The notes under the pieces are model-generated. The model was not told the origin of the DNA and did no database searches. It saw only the letters and a list, made by a program, of their open reading frames with translations. The position numbers were made by a program, and so were the translations under genes. DNA of 64,000 bases from Budorcas taxicolor (lineage: Eukaryota > Chordata > Mammalia > Artiodactyla > Bovidae), in NCBI RefSeq assembly GCF_023091745.1, contig NC_068922.1, forward strand, positions 82,617,533 to 82,681,532, given 5' to 3'. Below are positions 1-9,725 of the stretch, one piece after another. Every line of letters begins with the position of its first letter. Within the stretch, counting starts at the first letter, position 1.

Positions 1-195
1 GGACTGGTGGAGATTTTGCGTCCCCAGGTGACAGCGCCCAGTGCTGGAGGCATTTCTGATCGTCGCAGCGAGAGGAAAGGGCGTCACTGGGATCCAGTGA
101 GCGGCAGCCAAGGAGGCGGCCACACAGCTTGCAATGCTCGGAGCAGCCTCCTTATGAAGAACCCAGTCACCGTCCCGAGAGCTCAGCGGCACAGG

Positions 196-397
196 GCTTC
201 CCTGGCGGCTCACATGGTGAAGAGTCTGCCTGCAAAGCGGGAGACCAGGGTTCAGTCCCCAGGTCGGGAAGATCCCTTGAAGAGAGAAATGGCAACCCAC
301 TCCAGTGTTCTTGCCTGGGAAATCCCATGGATGGAGGAGCCTGGCTGGCTGGTGTCCGTGGGGTTGCAAAGAGTTGGACACAACTGAGGAACTCACA
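196..397 (+). mobile_element. Bov-tA SINE
   Basis: The copy has a tRNA-Glu-like head (GGGCTTCCCTGGCGGCTCA) with a B-box-like GGTTCAGTCCC, then the BovA body (GGCAACCCACTCCAGTGTTC, GGGGTTGCAAAGAGTTGGAC) ending near ACAACTGAGGAACT. It is a ruminant SINE transcribed by RNA polymerase III and is non-coding. Frames crossing it in either direction are SINE sequence, not genes. Confidence 0.9.
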
Positions 398-639
398 CAC
401 ACATGGAGGTCGGGAAACCCTTTCCAGGGTGTTTGGTTTGCTTGGTTGGCCTTATAACTTTCTGAGCCTACCCAGTCTTTTTTTTTTTTTTTTCCTTTTT
501 TTCAGGTTGAATAGTAAAAGGTAAGACAGATGGACTTGAGGCTCAACACTTTTCTTCCAAACTTCAGCAGAAATCTCTGTTACAGGCTCTTTTTTTGGGG
601 GGTGGGGGGCGGGAATTACTTTAAAATGCTTTCCTTTTT

Positions 640-1160
640 AAAAAAATTTTATTGGGGTTTAGTTGGTTTAATGTGGTGTTAGTTTCAGGTATACAGCAAA
701 GTGAATCATATATATATATATGTCTATATGTGTGTATGTGTCTATGTATACATATATTGGGGCTTCCCTTGTAGCTCAGTCGGTAAAGAATTTGCCTACA
801 GTGCAGGAGACCCGGGTTTGATCCCTGGGTTGGGAAGATCCCCTGGAGAAGGAAATGGCAACCCACTCCAGTATCCTTGCCTGGAAAATCTCATGGACAG
901 AGGAACCTGGTGGATTGCAGTCCATGGGGTCGCAAAGAGTCAGGCACGACTGAGCGACTAACACACATATGTGTGTGTATCTGTCTATGTATACATATAT
1001 ATAGGTCTCCATTCTTTCCCAGATTCTTTTCCTATAGATGTTGCTACAGAATACTGAAGAGAGTTCCCCATACGACACAGTAGGTCCTCGTTAGTTATGT
1101 TTTATACATAGTAATGTGTGTATGTTAATCCCAATCTCCTAATTTCTTCCCAGTGTGCTT
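640..1160 (-). mobile_element. L1 3'-end fragment, split by a Bov-tA
   Basis: This is the reverse complement of the ruminant/older mammalian L1 3' tail. It shows ATTTTATTGGGGTTTAGTTG, GTATACAGCAAAGTGAATC and, right of the SINE, CAGATTCTTTTCC, GTTCCCCATACGACACAG and TAATCCCAATCTCCTAATTT. A Bov-tA at 758-966 interrupts it. Immediately to the right L1 sequence continues in the opposite orientation, so the element looks 5'-inverted. Confidence 0.85.
758..966 (+). mobile_element. Bov-tA SINE nested in L1, long target duplication
   Basis: A full Bov-tA runs from the GGGGCTTCCCTTGTAGCTCA head to CGACTGAGCGACTAACA. The flanks 726-757 and 967-998 match at 31 of 32 positions by eye (one G/C difference), consistent with a target-site duplication. 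The duplicated sequence is TG/TA-rich, so part of the length could be simple-repeat similarity already present in the L1 tail. Confidence 0.92.
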
Positions 1161-1290
1161 TGTGGCACCATTTCCAATAGTGGGACGTGAAAGCAACGTA
1201 AACGCCCGTTGACAGAGGGATGGACAAAGACAGTGTAGCGCACATATGCGATGCAGTATTACTCAGCCATAAAAGAAGGAAGTATCCTTT
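1155..1290 (+). mobile_element. L1 3'-region fragment, inverted relative to 640-1160
   Basis: It matches the L1 end of ORF2 and early 3' region in sense orientation: GTGAAAGCAACGTAAACG, GACAGAGGGATGGACAAAG, then GCAGTATTACTCAGCCATAA. It abuts an antisense L1 3' tail without unrelated DNA between them, the arrangement expected from twin priming seen on the minus strand. It is diverged, and the right limit is uncertain. Confidence 0.75.
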
Positions 1291-2245
1291 ACCTTATACT
1301 TTCCTTTTGACTTCGTCCTCTTTGGGAGGCGATGTCTCACGGACATTGCCAAGATCATTTTCGTCTTTATGAGCCTGATGGTTATAGTGTGACGTGTAGT
1401 ACACGCACGGTGACGTCTGTCCGGCGAATGATGTCGTGCACCATCATAACAGGATACTGGTCTAAAAGGATCATGAGGAAGCTCTCCCGTTAGAGAATGT
1501 TTGTTTCAGAATCCGTCAGTCCTGGACTGGAGGGAAGACTGTAGCATTAGCAAGCGGGCAAAGTATAGTGGGACCGGCGATGTAGGTTGTTGGTAAGAAA
1601 ACTGAGATGTGAACGAGCTTTGAAGGAAGATTTCAAGTAAGAATACACAATTAAGAAGTGATCTGAGCGTAAAGACAGTGGCCAGCCTTCTCAGTCAGAA
1701 ATGCCTATGAATTCCTCCTTGTGGGGGTGGGGGGAAAACTTGTCTTGATCGTCCAGACAATGTAAATAACCAACTTCACACAGAAGGCAGGCAAAGGACT
1801 GATTGGTGGCGAGTGCTGAGTGTGCACACATTCGTGCGCACATACTCAACATAAACATTTCTATACGTGTGTGTGATTACACATATATATAAACGCGTGT
1901 GTTTACTCAGATATAAATACCACATCACTGATAAACAACTACAGAAGGAATGTTTAGGGTATATAGATAGTGAACCTGGAAAAGCAAAAGTACAGTAATG
2001 AATAACAAGGTAGCAGAAAGTATTGAAAAAGAATGACAGTTTCTTATTCATTCAACTGAGTAAATCATAAGGAAAACTGTAGGTTAAAAAAATGACTCCT
2101 GACTTTTAATATTATTTATGTTCTCTCTAAATTTTAGGGATATTGGAAAGATGCTTTTTTGGAGCAGAATCATTTATTTGCCTTTTAATAATTTTTATTT
2201 ATTTTTTCAGTTTATTTATGTTAAATTTAACAAAATATTTAATTT
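1291..2245. other. Unassigned intergenic stretch
   Basis: No gene or clear repeat family was recognised. A TG/CA-rich segment lies at about 1825-1910, and the right part becomes AT-rich. The longest open frame is 91 codons (minus, 1776-2051); its composition follows the CA/TG tract and it carries no recognisable motif. Confidence 0.5.
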
Positions 2246-2306
2246 TTTTAACTTAAATTTATTTATTTTAATTGGAGGCGAATTACTTTACAATATTGTA
2301 CTGGTT
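2246..2306 (-). mobile_element. L1 3'-terminal scrap
   Basis: AAATTTATTTATTTTAATTG followed by GGCGAATTACTTTACAATAT is the reverse complement of the bovine L1 terminus (compare the sense copy at 24745-24790). It is only about 60 bp, truncated after TTGTACTGG. Confidence 0.7.
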
Positions 2307-2452
2307 AAAGTCCCCTGTAAAATAACATTTCCCCAGAGTATGTTTTTTTTTCTCTCTTCTCTCTTTCCATATCTGTCCACTCGCGCATTTATCCTTGCAG
2401 CTTTGCGGGAAGACCCCTGGGATGACGTTTAGGCAAGGTTGTGTGTGCGCAT

Positions 2453-2668
2453 GCATAGTCGTCACAGTCTTATCTGACGCTGCGACCCCGTGGACTGCAG
2501 CCCGCCAGGCTCCTCTGTCCGTGGGGTTCTCCAGGCTAGGATACTGGGGTGGGCTGCCATGCCCTCCTCCGGGGGTCTCCCGGACCCAGGGATGGACCCG
2601 TGTCTCTGTGTCCCCTGCACTGGCAGGCGGGTTCTCTCCCACCAGCGCCGCCTGGGAAGTCCCTTAGA
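2453..2668 (-). mobile_element. Bov-tA SINE
   Basis: It reads in reverse complement: AGTCGTCACAGTCTTATCTG, GACCCCGTGGACTGCAGCCC, GGTTCTCCAGGCTAGGATAC, and at the right the complement of the tRNA-like head (CCGCCTGGGAAGTCCCTT). CpG positions are partly preserved. Non-coding. Confidence 0.88.
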
Positions 2669-2895
2669 CAGAGCTGCTTGTGCTGTTTTATGTGGTTGGA
2701 CTCGGAGCCAATGTAAAGCTTAATGTTTTTCTCTTTATTCAATTAGCTTTTACAACATTATTTTAGCAAAAATGGACCTGACACTTTTTTTGGAAGTTTT
2801 GCCTCAGTTTTATTGGCACAGTCCGCATGCATTACGTCATTCTGGAGCGTGCTTGAGTTTTCGCAGCGCGGCGTGTGGGAGTTCGCTTCCATGTA

Positions 2896-3161
2896 CTTAC
2901 TTGGCTGGGCTGGGTCTTCGTGGCTGCATGCGGGCTTCCTCTTGCTGCGGGGAGCGGGGCTCCTCTGCGCTGTGGTGTGCGGGAGGCTCCGCGGTGGCTT
3001 CTCTCGCTGGGGAGCACACGCTCCAGGGCGGGCAGGCGCGGCAGCTGTGCACACGGCCTTCGCTGCCCTGAGGCCTGCGGCTCTTGCCAGGCCAGGCATC
3101 CAGCCTATGTTCCCCGCACTGGCGGGAGCTGTCTTATCCAGTGTGGCTCCAGGGAAGCCCG
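2896..3161 (-). mobile_element. CHR-type SINE (tRNA-Glu-derived, cetartiodactyl)
   Basis: A CpG-rich antisense copy shows TGGCTGGGCTGGGTCTTCG, GCTGCATGCGGGCTTCCTCT and the complement of the head at the right end (TGGCTCCAGGGAAGCCC). The same ordered blocks recur at 12618, 15965 and 57575. Frames up to 157 codons crossing it are a by-product of its GC content. Confidence 0.7.
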
Positions 3162-3254
3162 AAACAGCTTGCTTTTGAAATACTGTAAAGCTGTTTTTCT
3201 CTGGTGCACAGTTCTGTGAGTGTTGATACATATGTGGATCTACGTTAGTCAGGT

Positions 3255-4773
3255 CACTCTCTTAGTCGTGTCCCACTCTATGTGACCCCATGGACGGCAA
3301 CACACAAGACCTCCCTGTGCATCTCCAACTCCTGAACCTTGCTCAAACTCCTGTCCACAGAGTCATGATAGCATCCAGCCATCTCATCCTCTGTCGCCCC
3401 CTCTCCTCCTGCCTTCACTCTTTCCCAGCATCACGGTCATTTCAAATGAGTCAGCTCTTCGCATCAGGTGGCCAAAATATTGGAGTTTCACCTTCAGCAT
3501 CAGTCCTTCCAATGAATATTCAGGACTGATCTCCTTTAGGATGGACTGGTTGGATCCCTTTGCAGTCCAAGGGACTCTCAAGAGTCTTCTCCAGCACCAC
3601 AGTTCAAAAGCATCAGCTCTTTGGCACTCAGCTTTATTTATGGTCCAACTCTCACATCCATACATGACCACTGGAAAAACCATAGCTTTGACTAGACGGA
3701 CCTTTGTTGGCAAAGTAATGTCGCTGCTTTTGAATATGCTATCTAGGTTGGTCATAACGTTTCTTCTATGGAGCAAGCGTCTTTTAATTTCATGGCTGCA
3801 GTCACCTTCTGCAGTGATTTTGGAGCCCCAAAAATAAAGTCTAACACTGTTTCCATTGTTTCCCTATCTGTTTGTCATGAACTAGATGCCATGATCTTCG
3901 TTTTCTGAATGTTGAGCTTTAAGCAACTTTTTCACTCTCCTCTTTCACTTTCATCAAGAAGCTCTTTAGTTTTTCTTCACTTTCTGCCATAAGGGTGGTG
4001 TCATCTGCATATCTGAGATTATTGATATTTCTCCTGGCAATCTTGATTCCAGCTTGTGCTTCATCCAGCCCAGCGTTTCTCATGATGTACTCGGCATAGA
4101 AGTTAAATAAGCAGGGTGACAATATACAGCCTTGACATACTCCTTTCCTGATTTGGAACCAGTCTGTTGTTCCATGTCCAGTTCTAACTGTTGCTTCTTG
4201 ACCTGCAACAGATTTCTCAGGATGCAGGTCAGGTGGTCTGGTATTCCCATCTCTTTCAGAATTTTCCAGTTTGTTGTGATCCACATAGTCAAAGGCTTTG
4301 GCATAGTCAATTAAGCAGAAGTAGATGTTTTTCTGGGACTCTCTCGCTTTTTCGATGATCCAGCGGATGTTGGCAATTTGATCTCTGGTTTCTCTGCCTT
4401 TTCTAAATCCAGCTTGAACATCTTGAATTTCATGGTTCCCATACTGTTGAAGCCTGGCTTGGAGAATTTTGAGCTTTACTTTGCTAGCGTGTGAGATGAG
4501 TGCAATTGTGCGGTAGTTTGAGCATTCTTTGGCATTGCCTTTCTTTGGGATTAGAATGAAAACAGACCTTTCCAGTCCTGTGGCCTCTGCTGAGTTTTCC
4601 AAATTTGCAGTCATATTGAGTGCAGCAATTTCACAGCATCATCTTTCAGGATTTGAAGTAACTCAACTGGAATTCTATCACCCTACTAGCTTTGTTCATA
4701 GCATGCTTCCTGAGGCCCACTTGACTTCAAATTCCAGGATGTCTGGCTCTAGGTGAGTGATCACACCATTGTG
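3255..4773 (-). mobile_element. BovB (RTE LINE), 5'-truncated, RT region
   Basis: A minus-strand BovB of about 1.5 kb runs from near its 3' end (CTCTTAGTCGTGTCCCACTC) into the reverse-transcriptase domain and beyond (GAGGCCCACTTGACTTCAAA, GATGTCTGGCTCTAGGTGAG). The endonuclease region is absent. The RT frame is broken. A second BovB piece follows in the same orientation. Confidence 0.93.
3919..4614 (-). pseudogene. BovB reverse transcriptase relic (231 codons)
   Basis: This open stretch encodes part of the RTE-type reverse transcriptase that copies BovB RNA into DNA at the insertion site. Visible blocks in order are LIPKKGNAKECSNYRTIALI (finger region), FRKGRETRDQIANIRW, LIDYAKAFDYVDHNKL (motif A aspartates), a shifted stretch of about 20 residues, GVCQGCILSPCLFNFYAEY (motif B) and LRYADDTTLMAE (motif C, YADD intact). 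Compared with other copies in the window, the segment after DHNKL is frame-scrambled by small indels, so the protein would not fold normally. Endonuclease and C-terminal parts are missing. It is a dead relic; no host function is implied. Confidence 0.85.
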
Positions 4774-5025
4774 GAGTTTACTCAGACTCATGTCCATCAA
4801 GTCAGTGCGGCCATCCAGCCATCTCACCCTCTGCCATCCCCTTCTCCTCCCACCCTCAATCTTTCCAGCATCGGGCTCTTTTCCAATGAGTCCATTCTTC
4901 GCATCAGGTGGCCAAAGTATTGGAGTTTCGGCTTCAGCATCAGTCCTTCCAGTGAGTATTGAGGACTGGTCTCCTTTAGGATGGACTGGTTGGATCTCCT
5001 TGCAGTCCAGGGGACTCTAAAGAGA
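4774..5025 (-). mobile_element. Second BovB 3' fragment, truncated at both ends
   Basis: Right after the first BovB the sequence restarts at a more 3' BovB position (GGAGTTTACTCAGACTCATG) and proceeds through GCATCAGGTGGCCAAAGTAT to GGATCTCCTTGCAGTCCAGG, ending near ACTCTAAAGAG. The 3'-terminal 60-70 bp are missing, so this is not an ordinary 5'-truncated insertion. Confidence 0.88.
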
Positions 5026-5112
5026 TGTAATACAAGAACCTGCCTCATTCTATCCCTAAGCCCTTTTAGCTACGGATCTGTTCTTTGTCACTATGGTTTT
5101 GTATTTTTGCCT

Positions 5113-5290
5113 TTTAGATAGAATTACATAGTGTTTAGTCAGTGTTCTCTGGAGAACAGAACCAGTAGCATGTATATATATTATAAGGAATTGGCTCCTG
5201 TGATTATGGGGGCTGAGAGTTTAAGTAATCCAAGAGCTGCAGTTGGCAAGCTGGAGGTTTAGGAGAGTCAATGGCACAGTTCCAATCAGA
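5113..5290 (+). repeat. Ancient interspersed repeat fragment, family unassigned
   Basis: AGTGTTCTCTGGAGAACAGA, ATAAGGAATTGGCTCCTGTG and ATTATGGGGGCTGAGAG resemble a widely dispersed old mammalian repeat that I recognise by its ordered motifs but cannot name with certainty. Confidence 0.45.
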
Positions 5291-5299
5291 AAGTAGGGA

Positions 5300-5622
5300 A
5301 AACAAGTGACCTTATTTACAAAACAGAAACAGACTCACTGACTTAGCAAACAAACTTCGGTTGCCAAAGGGGAAAGGGTTAAGTTAGGAATTTGGGATTA
5401 GTAGATACAAAGCACTATATATAGAATAAATGGCATGGCCCTGCTGCGCAGCACCAGGAGTTATAGTCAGTATCCTACGCTCAGCCATAAAGGAAAGGAA
5501 TACGTGTGTGTGTGTGTGTAGATACACACACACACGTATATATGTGTATGTATATAATTGAATCACTGCTTTACACTGGAAAGAAGCACAACATTGTGTA
5601 CCAACTACACTTCAATTTAAAA
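5300..5622 (+). mobile_element. L1 3'-end fragment
   Basis: Sense L1 tail blocks appear in order: CAAAACAGAAACAGACTCAC, GTTGCCAAAGGGGAAAGGG, AGGAATTTGGGATTAGTAG, GCTCAGCCATAAAGGAAAGG, TTGAATCACTGCTTTACACT and a terminal ACTACACTTCAATTTAAAA. A TG/CA microsatellite (5502-5540) has grown inside it. Confidence 0.82.
5502..5540. repeat. TG/CA microsatellite in inverted halves
   Basis: A (TG)n run is followed by TAGATA and a (CA)n run, so the two halves can pair as a short hairpin. It lies in the L1 3' end. Confidence 0.85.
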
Positions 5623-6964
5623 CACTTTTCATACAAAGGGAAGAAAAGACCACCGTGTCAGGGAGGGCAGTCTGCTTCTGAATGTTGAGACGCTGTTCCT
5701 GCCCTCAAGCTGGACCTTTGCCTTGAAGTCCTCTTTTGGAGGCGGAGGCCAAAACTCGCTTCCAGGCTTTGGGCTCTGGTATTACAAGTCCCAGACACAC
5801 CCGAGGGCAAATGCGTGCATATGTGTTTATATGGTCTTCTGTGTGTATGAACCTGCTGACGATCTGCACGCAACACTGGTGCTTTCAGTCCGCTCACGGC
5901 TGCGTGCGCCGTCCACCAGCACCGCACACTCTTCAGGTCCTTAAGTGGCCACTGCGTGTGTCCTCCAGGTTTTCAGCTGCGTTCAGTGAGAGAGACCCAT
6001 GAAGCGTGCTTATGGCGCTTCATGGAACTGGAGCCCTGTCACTTCTCAGAAAGGTCTTGAACACAGAGAAGACAACATATTAAAGCAGTCAATTCTCAGT
6101 AGTCGTGCTATGAGGGATCTGTTTCTTCTTTATATTCTTTGTATATTTTGCTTTAAAAAGTTAAATATCCCAAGAGGAGAAAAGTTTTTCTGTAGATCAC
6201 TGTATGTAGAGACAAGAAAGACTTGCATAATTCATCGAAAAGATGAACTTGAGAAAGCCCCCGGGAAACAGAGAACCCAGACCTTCTACCTTCCTGCTCT
6301 TCTCCTCTGGACTCAATCCAAACAGCTCGCTGTTGGTCAGCAGCCCGGGCGACCAGCTGCTGTCCATCACTTTGGGCTTGTGCGGCGGCCTTGTCACAAC
6401 TAAGAGAAAATACAGAGATGGAGGAAAGTGACTCAGAACCAGAGTCTGAGGAAACTGTGAGTGTAAATACACTTTATTAAGCTTCACCCGTCGCAAAGGA
6501 ACAGAACAAAACTTGCAGATCCTGGGGTGATTGAGCGGCAGCCAACTTTACGCTGAGCTCAGTCATTTCTCTCAGCTATTAAATGTTGTCGTGTATTGCT
6601 GTGCACTTCTTCTTGCCTCTAAATGAACTTCCTTCGCTCCCTTTAGATTCATTTATTATGCAGTGAGATGCTACTTAAAAGAAATTCTTTGGGAGAAGTG
6701 ACTAATATACTTGCACAGACCAGCTTTTGTGCTAACTGGGTTTATTTGTCTGTGTCAATGCAAACTCACAAAGGGATGCTCGAGAGAAAGGGCAGAGCTA
6801 CAGACAGGATGCCTCCTCACAGCATCCCCGTGTATTACAAATGAAATCCGTATATTGCCTAAGGCAAAGTTTTCAGCCACTAAGTTTGGGGCATAACTAT
6901 ACAAAGCCTTCTTTCTTAAGGACTTCAGTTTATACTGAGTATAAAATAACACTGAAGGAATATG
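5623..6964. other. Unassigned intergenic stretch
   Basis: No gene or repeat family was recognised. Open frames reach 134 codons (plus, 5999-6403) but have no domain, no signal and overlapping frames of similar length on the other strand, so coding is not supported. Confidence 0.5.
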
Positions 6965-7130
6965 TCCAATTTTTACACATTTTATTTTGTATCAGAATAT
7001 AGTCAATTAACAATGTGATAGTTTCAAGAGGACAGCAGAGTGACTCAGCCATACATATTCATGTATCCATTCTTTTCCCTCTCATCCAGGCTGCCACAGA
7101 ATATGTCCATTTTAATTGGGAATTTTTTTA
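6965..7130 (-). mobile_element. L1 3'-end fragment (diverged)
   Basis: Reverse-complement L1 tail features are TATAGTCAATTAACAATGTG, GATAGTTTCAAGAGGACAGC and AGAGTGACTCAGCCATACAT, then CCATTCTTTTCCCTC. It lies close to, but in opposite orientation to, the L1 at 7504-7950. Confidence 0.7.
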
Positions 7131-7374
7131 AAAAAAGATATGGGTTGTCCCTTTTTGGTTAATGACTGCATAGCATCTGCATTAACTTGATACTTGTGGA
7201 ATCCTCTTCCCAGTGAAACAGCTGTGACTCTGACTCCCAAGCATAAAATCCTTCAATGGATGGTGATTGCCCCTATAGACTAGTGAGAGTTCCTTCCTAA
7301 AGGGCCCCTGATGGTCCAGAATGAGCTCAGGATGCTAGGAGCAGTGGAAGGAGGCTCTCAAAAGCTGGATTTTT

Positions 7375-8348
7375 TCCAATTTAACATATCTGTTGTCTGC
7401 AGAATAATGCCCTCCTGTAGGCGCCCACTTCATAATCCCCAGAGCTCAGTGACTGTGATACTTAGATGGCGAAAAGGACTTTGCAGATGGAATGGAATTA
7501 AAGACACTCAGCCATAAAAACAAACAAAGCTGAGTCAGCTGTGGTGAGGTGGATGGACCTAGAGCCTGTCATCCAGAGTGAGGTCACTCGGCAGGAAGAA
7601 AACCAGCATGTCCATTAACGGATAACCATGGGATCTAGGAAAATGGCACTGGTGGACTTATCTGCAGGGCAGGAAGAGAAACACAGACGTAGAGATGGAC
7701 CTGCAGACACAGCCGGGGAAGCAGGGGCTGGGACGGACCGAGAGCGGCACTGACCTGGACGCCCCGTGTGTACGCAGGGGCTGTTTCCCTCCGCGAGCTC
7801 AGCTCCGTACTCTGTGACAGCCTCCAGCCGGGGATGGGCGGGGGCGGGAGGGAGGCCCGAGAGGGAGCGGGCATGTGTATCCTTACAGCTGATTCACGGC
7901 GTGCAAACCGGTTATCCTCTAATTAATATATATATTTTAAAAACCGACACCAAGACCAGGAAATTGGCCTGGATTATCCAGGTGAGTCCAGTGTAATCAG
8001 CTGAATTCTTAGAAGTGAAAAATCTCTCTCAGTTTTGGCTAAAGGGAGGCAATTGACCGAAGCAGTCAGAGATGTGATGTAGAAAAGACTCGATCCATCT
8101 CTCCCGCTTGAGGGTGAGGAGGGCCCACGAGCCGGTGGGTGTAAGGAGCCTCTGGAAGCTGGGAAGGTGAGGAAGCAGGCCTCACGGTAGAGCTTGCAGA
8201 AAGGAAGGCGGCCCTGCCAACATCATCTTCATCCCAGTGAGACCCAAGTCTGATCTCTGATCTGCAGAATTATTTGATAATAAAGCTGAGTTACATTAAG
8301 CCACCAAAGTCATGGAAATTTTTATGGCAACAACCAAAAACTAATGCA
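7375..8348 (+). mobile_element. MLT1-type LTR (ERVL-MaLR), split by L1
   Basis: The left part has CAGAATAATGCCCTCCTGTA, TTCATAATCCCCAGAGC and AAAAGGACTTTGCAGATGG. After the L1 insertion it resumes with GGCCTGGATTATCCAGGTGA, CCAGTGTAATCAGC, CCCTGCCAACATCATCTTCA, AGTGAGACCCAAGTCTGA and ends ATGGCAACAACCAAAAACTA followed by ATGCAAT. That order is characteristic of old MaLR solitary LTRs. There is no internal or coding sequence. Confidence 0.75.
7504..7950 (+). mobile_element. L1 3' fragment inserted in the LTR
   Basis: Sense L1 begins at CACTCAGCCATAAAAACAAA and runs through GGTGGATGGACCTAGAGCC, GAAACACAGACGTAGAGATG and CCTTACAGCTGATTCACGG to an A-rich end (TATATATTTTAAAAA). The host LTR resumes directly afterwards, which dates this insertion after the LTR. 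CpG content is high in its middle. Confidence 0.8.
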
Positions 8349-8728
8349 ATATTCTTCTTTTTTGTGTGTGAGATCATGACTTTAGCATTTTTTTAATTTC
8401 AAATTTTCTTTTTTCTACGAAACAATAGAAAACGGTACCGTGTGTGCGAGGGGAGTTATTATTGTCTTACTTTCCAAAATAAAGCGCAATCATCTTTTTA
8501 TTAGTCCCCTAACCTCTCTGCTCCCTCTACTCGCCATCTCTCCCTCCTCTCTTTCTTTCCTTTCTCTGCTTCCTGTGTACAGTGAGGAGACTCCGCGAAA
8601 GCGCTCAGGGCCCCCGCCTCCGGAGCCTCCCCGGCCCCCATCCCACGTCCGGGTTCTTACCGAGCCGGCTGAGCCCCTGCGCCCGCAGCTCCGTCCGGCT
8701 CCTGTTTCCCACGCGCTGATGTGTACAC
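8349..8728. other. Unassigned stretch with pyrimidine tract
   Basis: It holds a C/T-rich tract at about 8500-8575 and a GC-rich patch at 8585-8710. The 104-codon plus frame (8440-8754) is low-complexity and Pro/Ser-rich. No gene is supported. Confidence 0.5.
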
Positions 8729-8934
8729 TGGGCTTCCCTGGGGCTCGGCGCTAAAGACTCTCCTCCCAAGGCAGGAGACGCAGGTTTGATCCCTGGTTCG
8801 GGAAGATCCCCTGGAGAAGGAGATGGCAGCGCCCTTCAGTATTCTTGCCTGGGAAATCCATGGACGGAGGAGCCTGGCGGGCCACAGTCCGTGCGGGTGC
8901 GGAGAGTCGGGCACGACGGAGCAGCTAGACAGGA
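8729..8934 (+). mobile_element. Bov-tA SINE
   Basis: The head is GGGCTTCCCTGGGGCTCGGC and the B-box-like segment is GGTTTGATCCC. The body is AAGATCCCCTGGAGAAGGAG and the end CGGGCACGACGGAGCAGCTA. Several CpG sites are intact. Confidence 0.92.
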
Positions 8935-8974
8935 ACAGCAGCGCTACAGCGCTGCTCTCTCAACTCGTCCCACC

Positions 8975-9130
8975 CTCTCCTTCCCCTGCCGTGCCCGCAA
9001 GTCCACTCTGTATCTCTGCCTCTTCCTGCCCTGCAAGTAAGCCCATCGGTACCATGTTTCTAGAGTCCGTGTATATGCGTTAGTTTATGGTATTTCTCTC
9101 CCTGACTTACTTCACTCTGTAACAGGCTGA
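8975..9130 (-). mobile_element. L1 3'-region fragment
   Basis: Antisense L1 is recognisable as GCAAGTCCACTCTGTATCTC, AAGTAAGCCCATCGGTACCA and CTCTCCCTGACTTACTTCAC. It is diverged, and the limits are uncertain. Confidence 0.65.
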
Positions 9131-9278
9131 GGCGTCCGCCTCAGAAGCTGTCCCGGACCCTAACTGCTTCCACACTAAGGACACGCGCATTGTCCACACG
9201 TGCGTTTCTCGGGTGAGCCTTCTGGCCCTGTCCAGCTCTCCGCCCCATCTCCCCTCCACTGACTGTCCTCTGCAATGC

Positions 9279-9478
9279 GCTGTGCCCAGCGCCTCAGTCG
9301 TGTCTGACTTCGTGACTGCATGGACTGCAAGCCATGGGCTCCTCTGCCCATGGGATTCTCCAGGCAGGAATACTGGAGTGGGTTGCTCTCCTCCAGGGAT
9401 CTTCCTGACCCAGGGATCGAACCCAGGTCTCCCGCATTGCAGGCGGATTCTTTACCAGCTGAACCACCTGGGAAACCA
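9279..9478 (-). mobile_element. Bov-tA SINE
   Basis: A full antisense copy runs from GCGCCTCAGTCGTGTCTGAC through TCTCCAGGCAGGAATACTGG and ACCCAGGGATCGAACCCAGG to the complement of the head (GAACCACCTGGGAAACC). Confidence 0.93.
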
Positions 9479-9565
9479 AGAATACTGGAATGAGTAGCCT
9501 ATCCCTTCTCCAGGAGATCTTTATGACCTGGGAATTAAACTGGGGTCTTCTGCATTGCAGGCCTC
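9479..9565 (-). mobile_element. Partial BovA/Bov-tA fragment
   Basis: Right of the preceding SINE the same antisense body partly repeats: AGAATACTGGAATGAGTAGC, CTTCTCCAGGAGATCTTTAT and TCTTCTGCATTGCAGGC. It lacks both ends and is more diverged than its neighbour, so it is probably the older copy. Confidence 0.75.
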
Positions 9566-9584
9566 AAAGTTACTAGGAACCACA

Positions 9585-9725
9585 ATTCCTCTGGTAGGTC
9601 CATGCACCCACTTCCCACCAGGCACCAGCTGAACCAGCATCTCCCAGGGAGGGTCTGAAACCTGCATCTTTAGCAGGGGTTGCAGGTGTCAGTGGAGCAT
9701 GGAACACCGCTCCAGCAGCTCCCAG
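9585..9725 (+). repeat. Possible MER5-type DNA transposon fragment
   Basis: AACCAGCATCTCCCAGGGAG, GAAACCTGCATCTTTAGC and CAGTGGAGCATGGAACACC resemble an old non-autonomous hAT element of MER5 type. The match is weak and by eye only. Confidence 0.35.

Noticed and set aside
763..961. Numerous 60-100-codon frames over SINEs with GLPRWLSGKES- or FLTQGSNPGLPHC-like text
   Set aside because: They recur at every Bov-tA in the window in both strands and are known by-products of that SINE; none is a gene.
2896..3161. CpG island with a gene start
   Set aside because: The CpG richness comes from an antisense CHR SINE; the same holds for 57575-57937.
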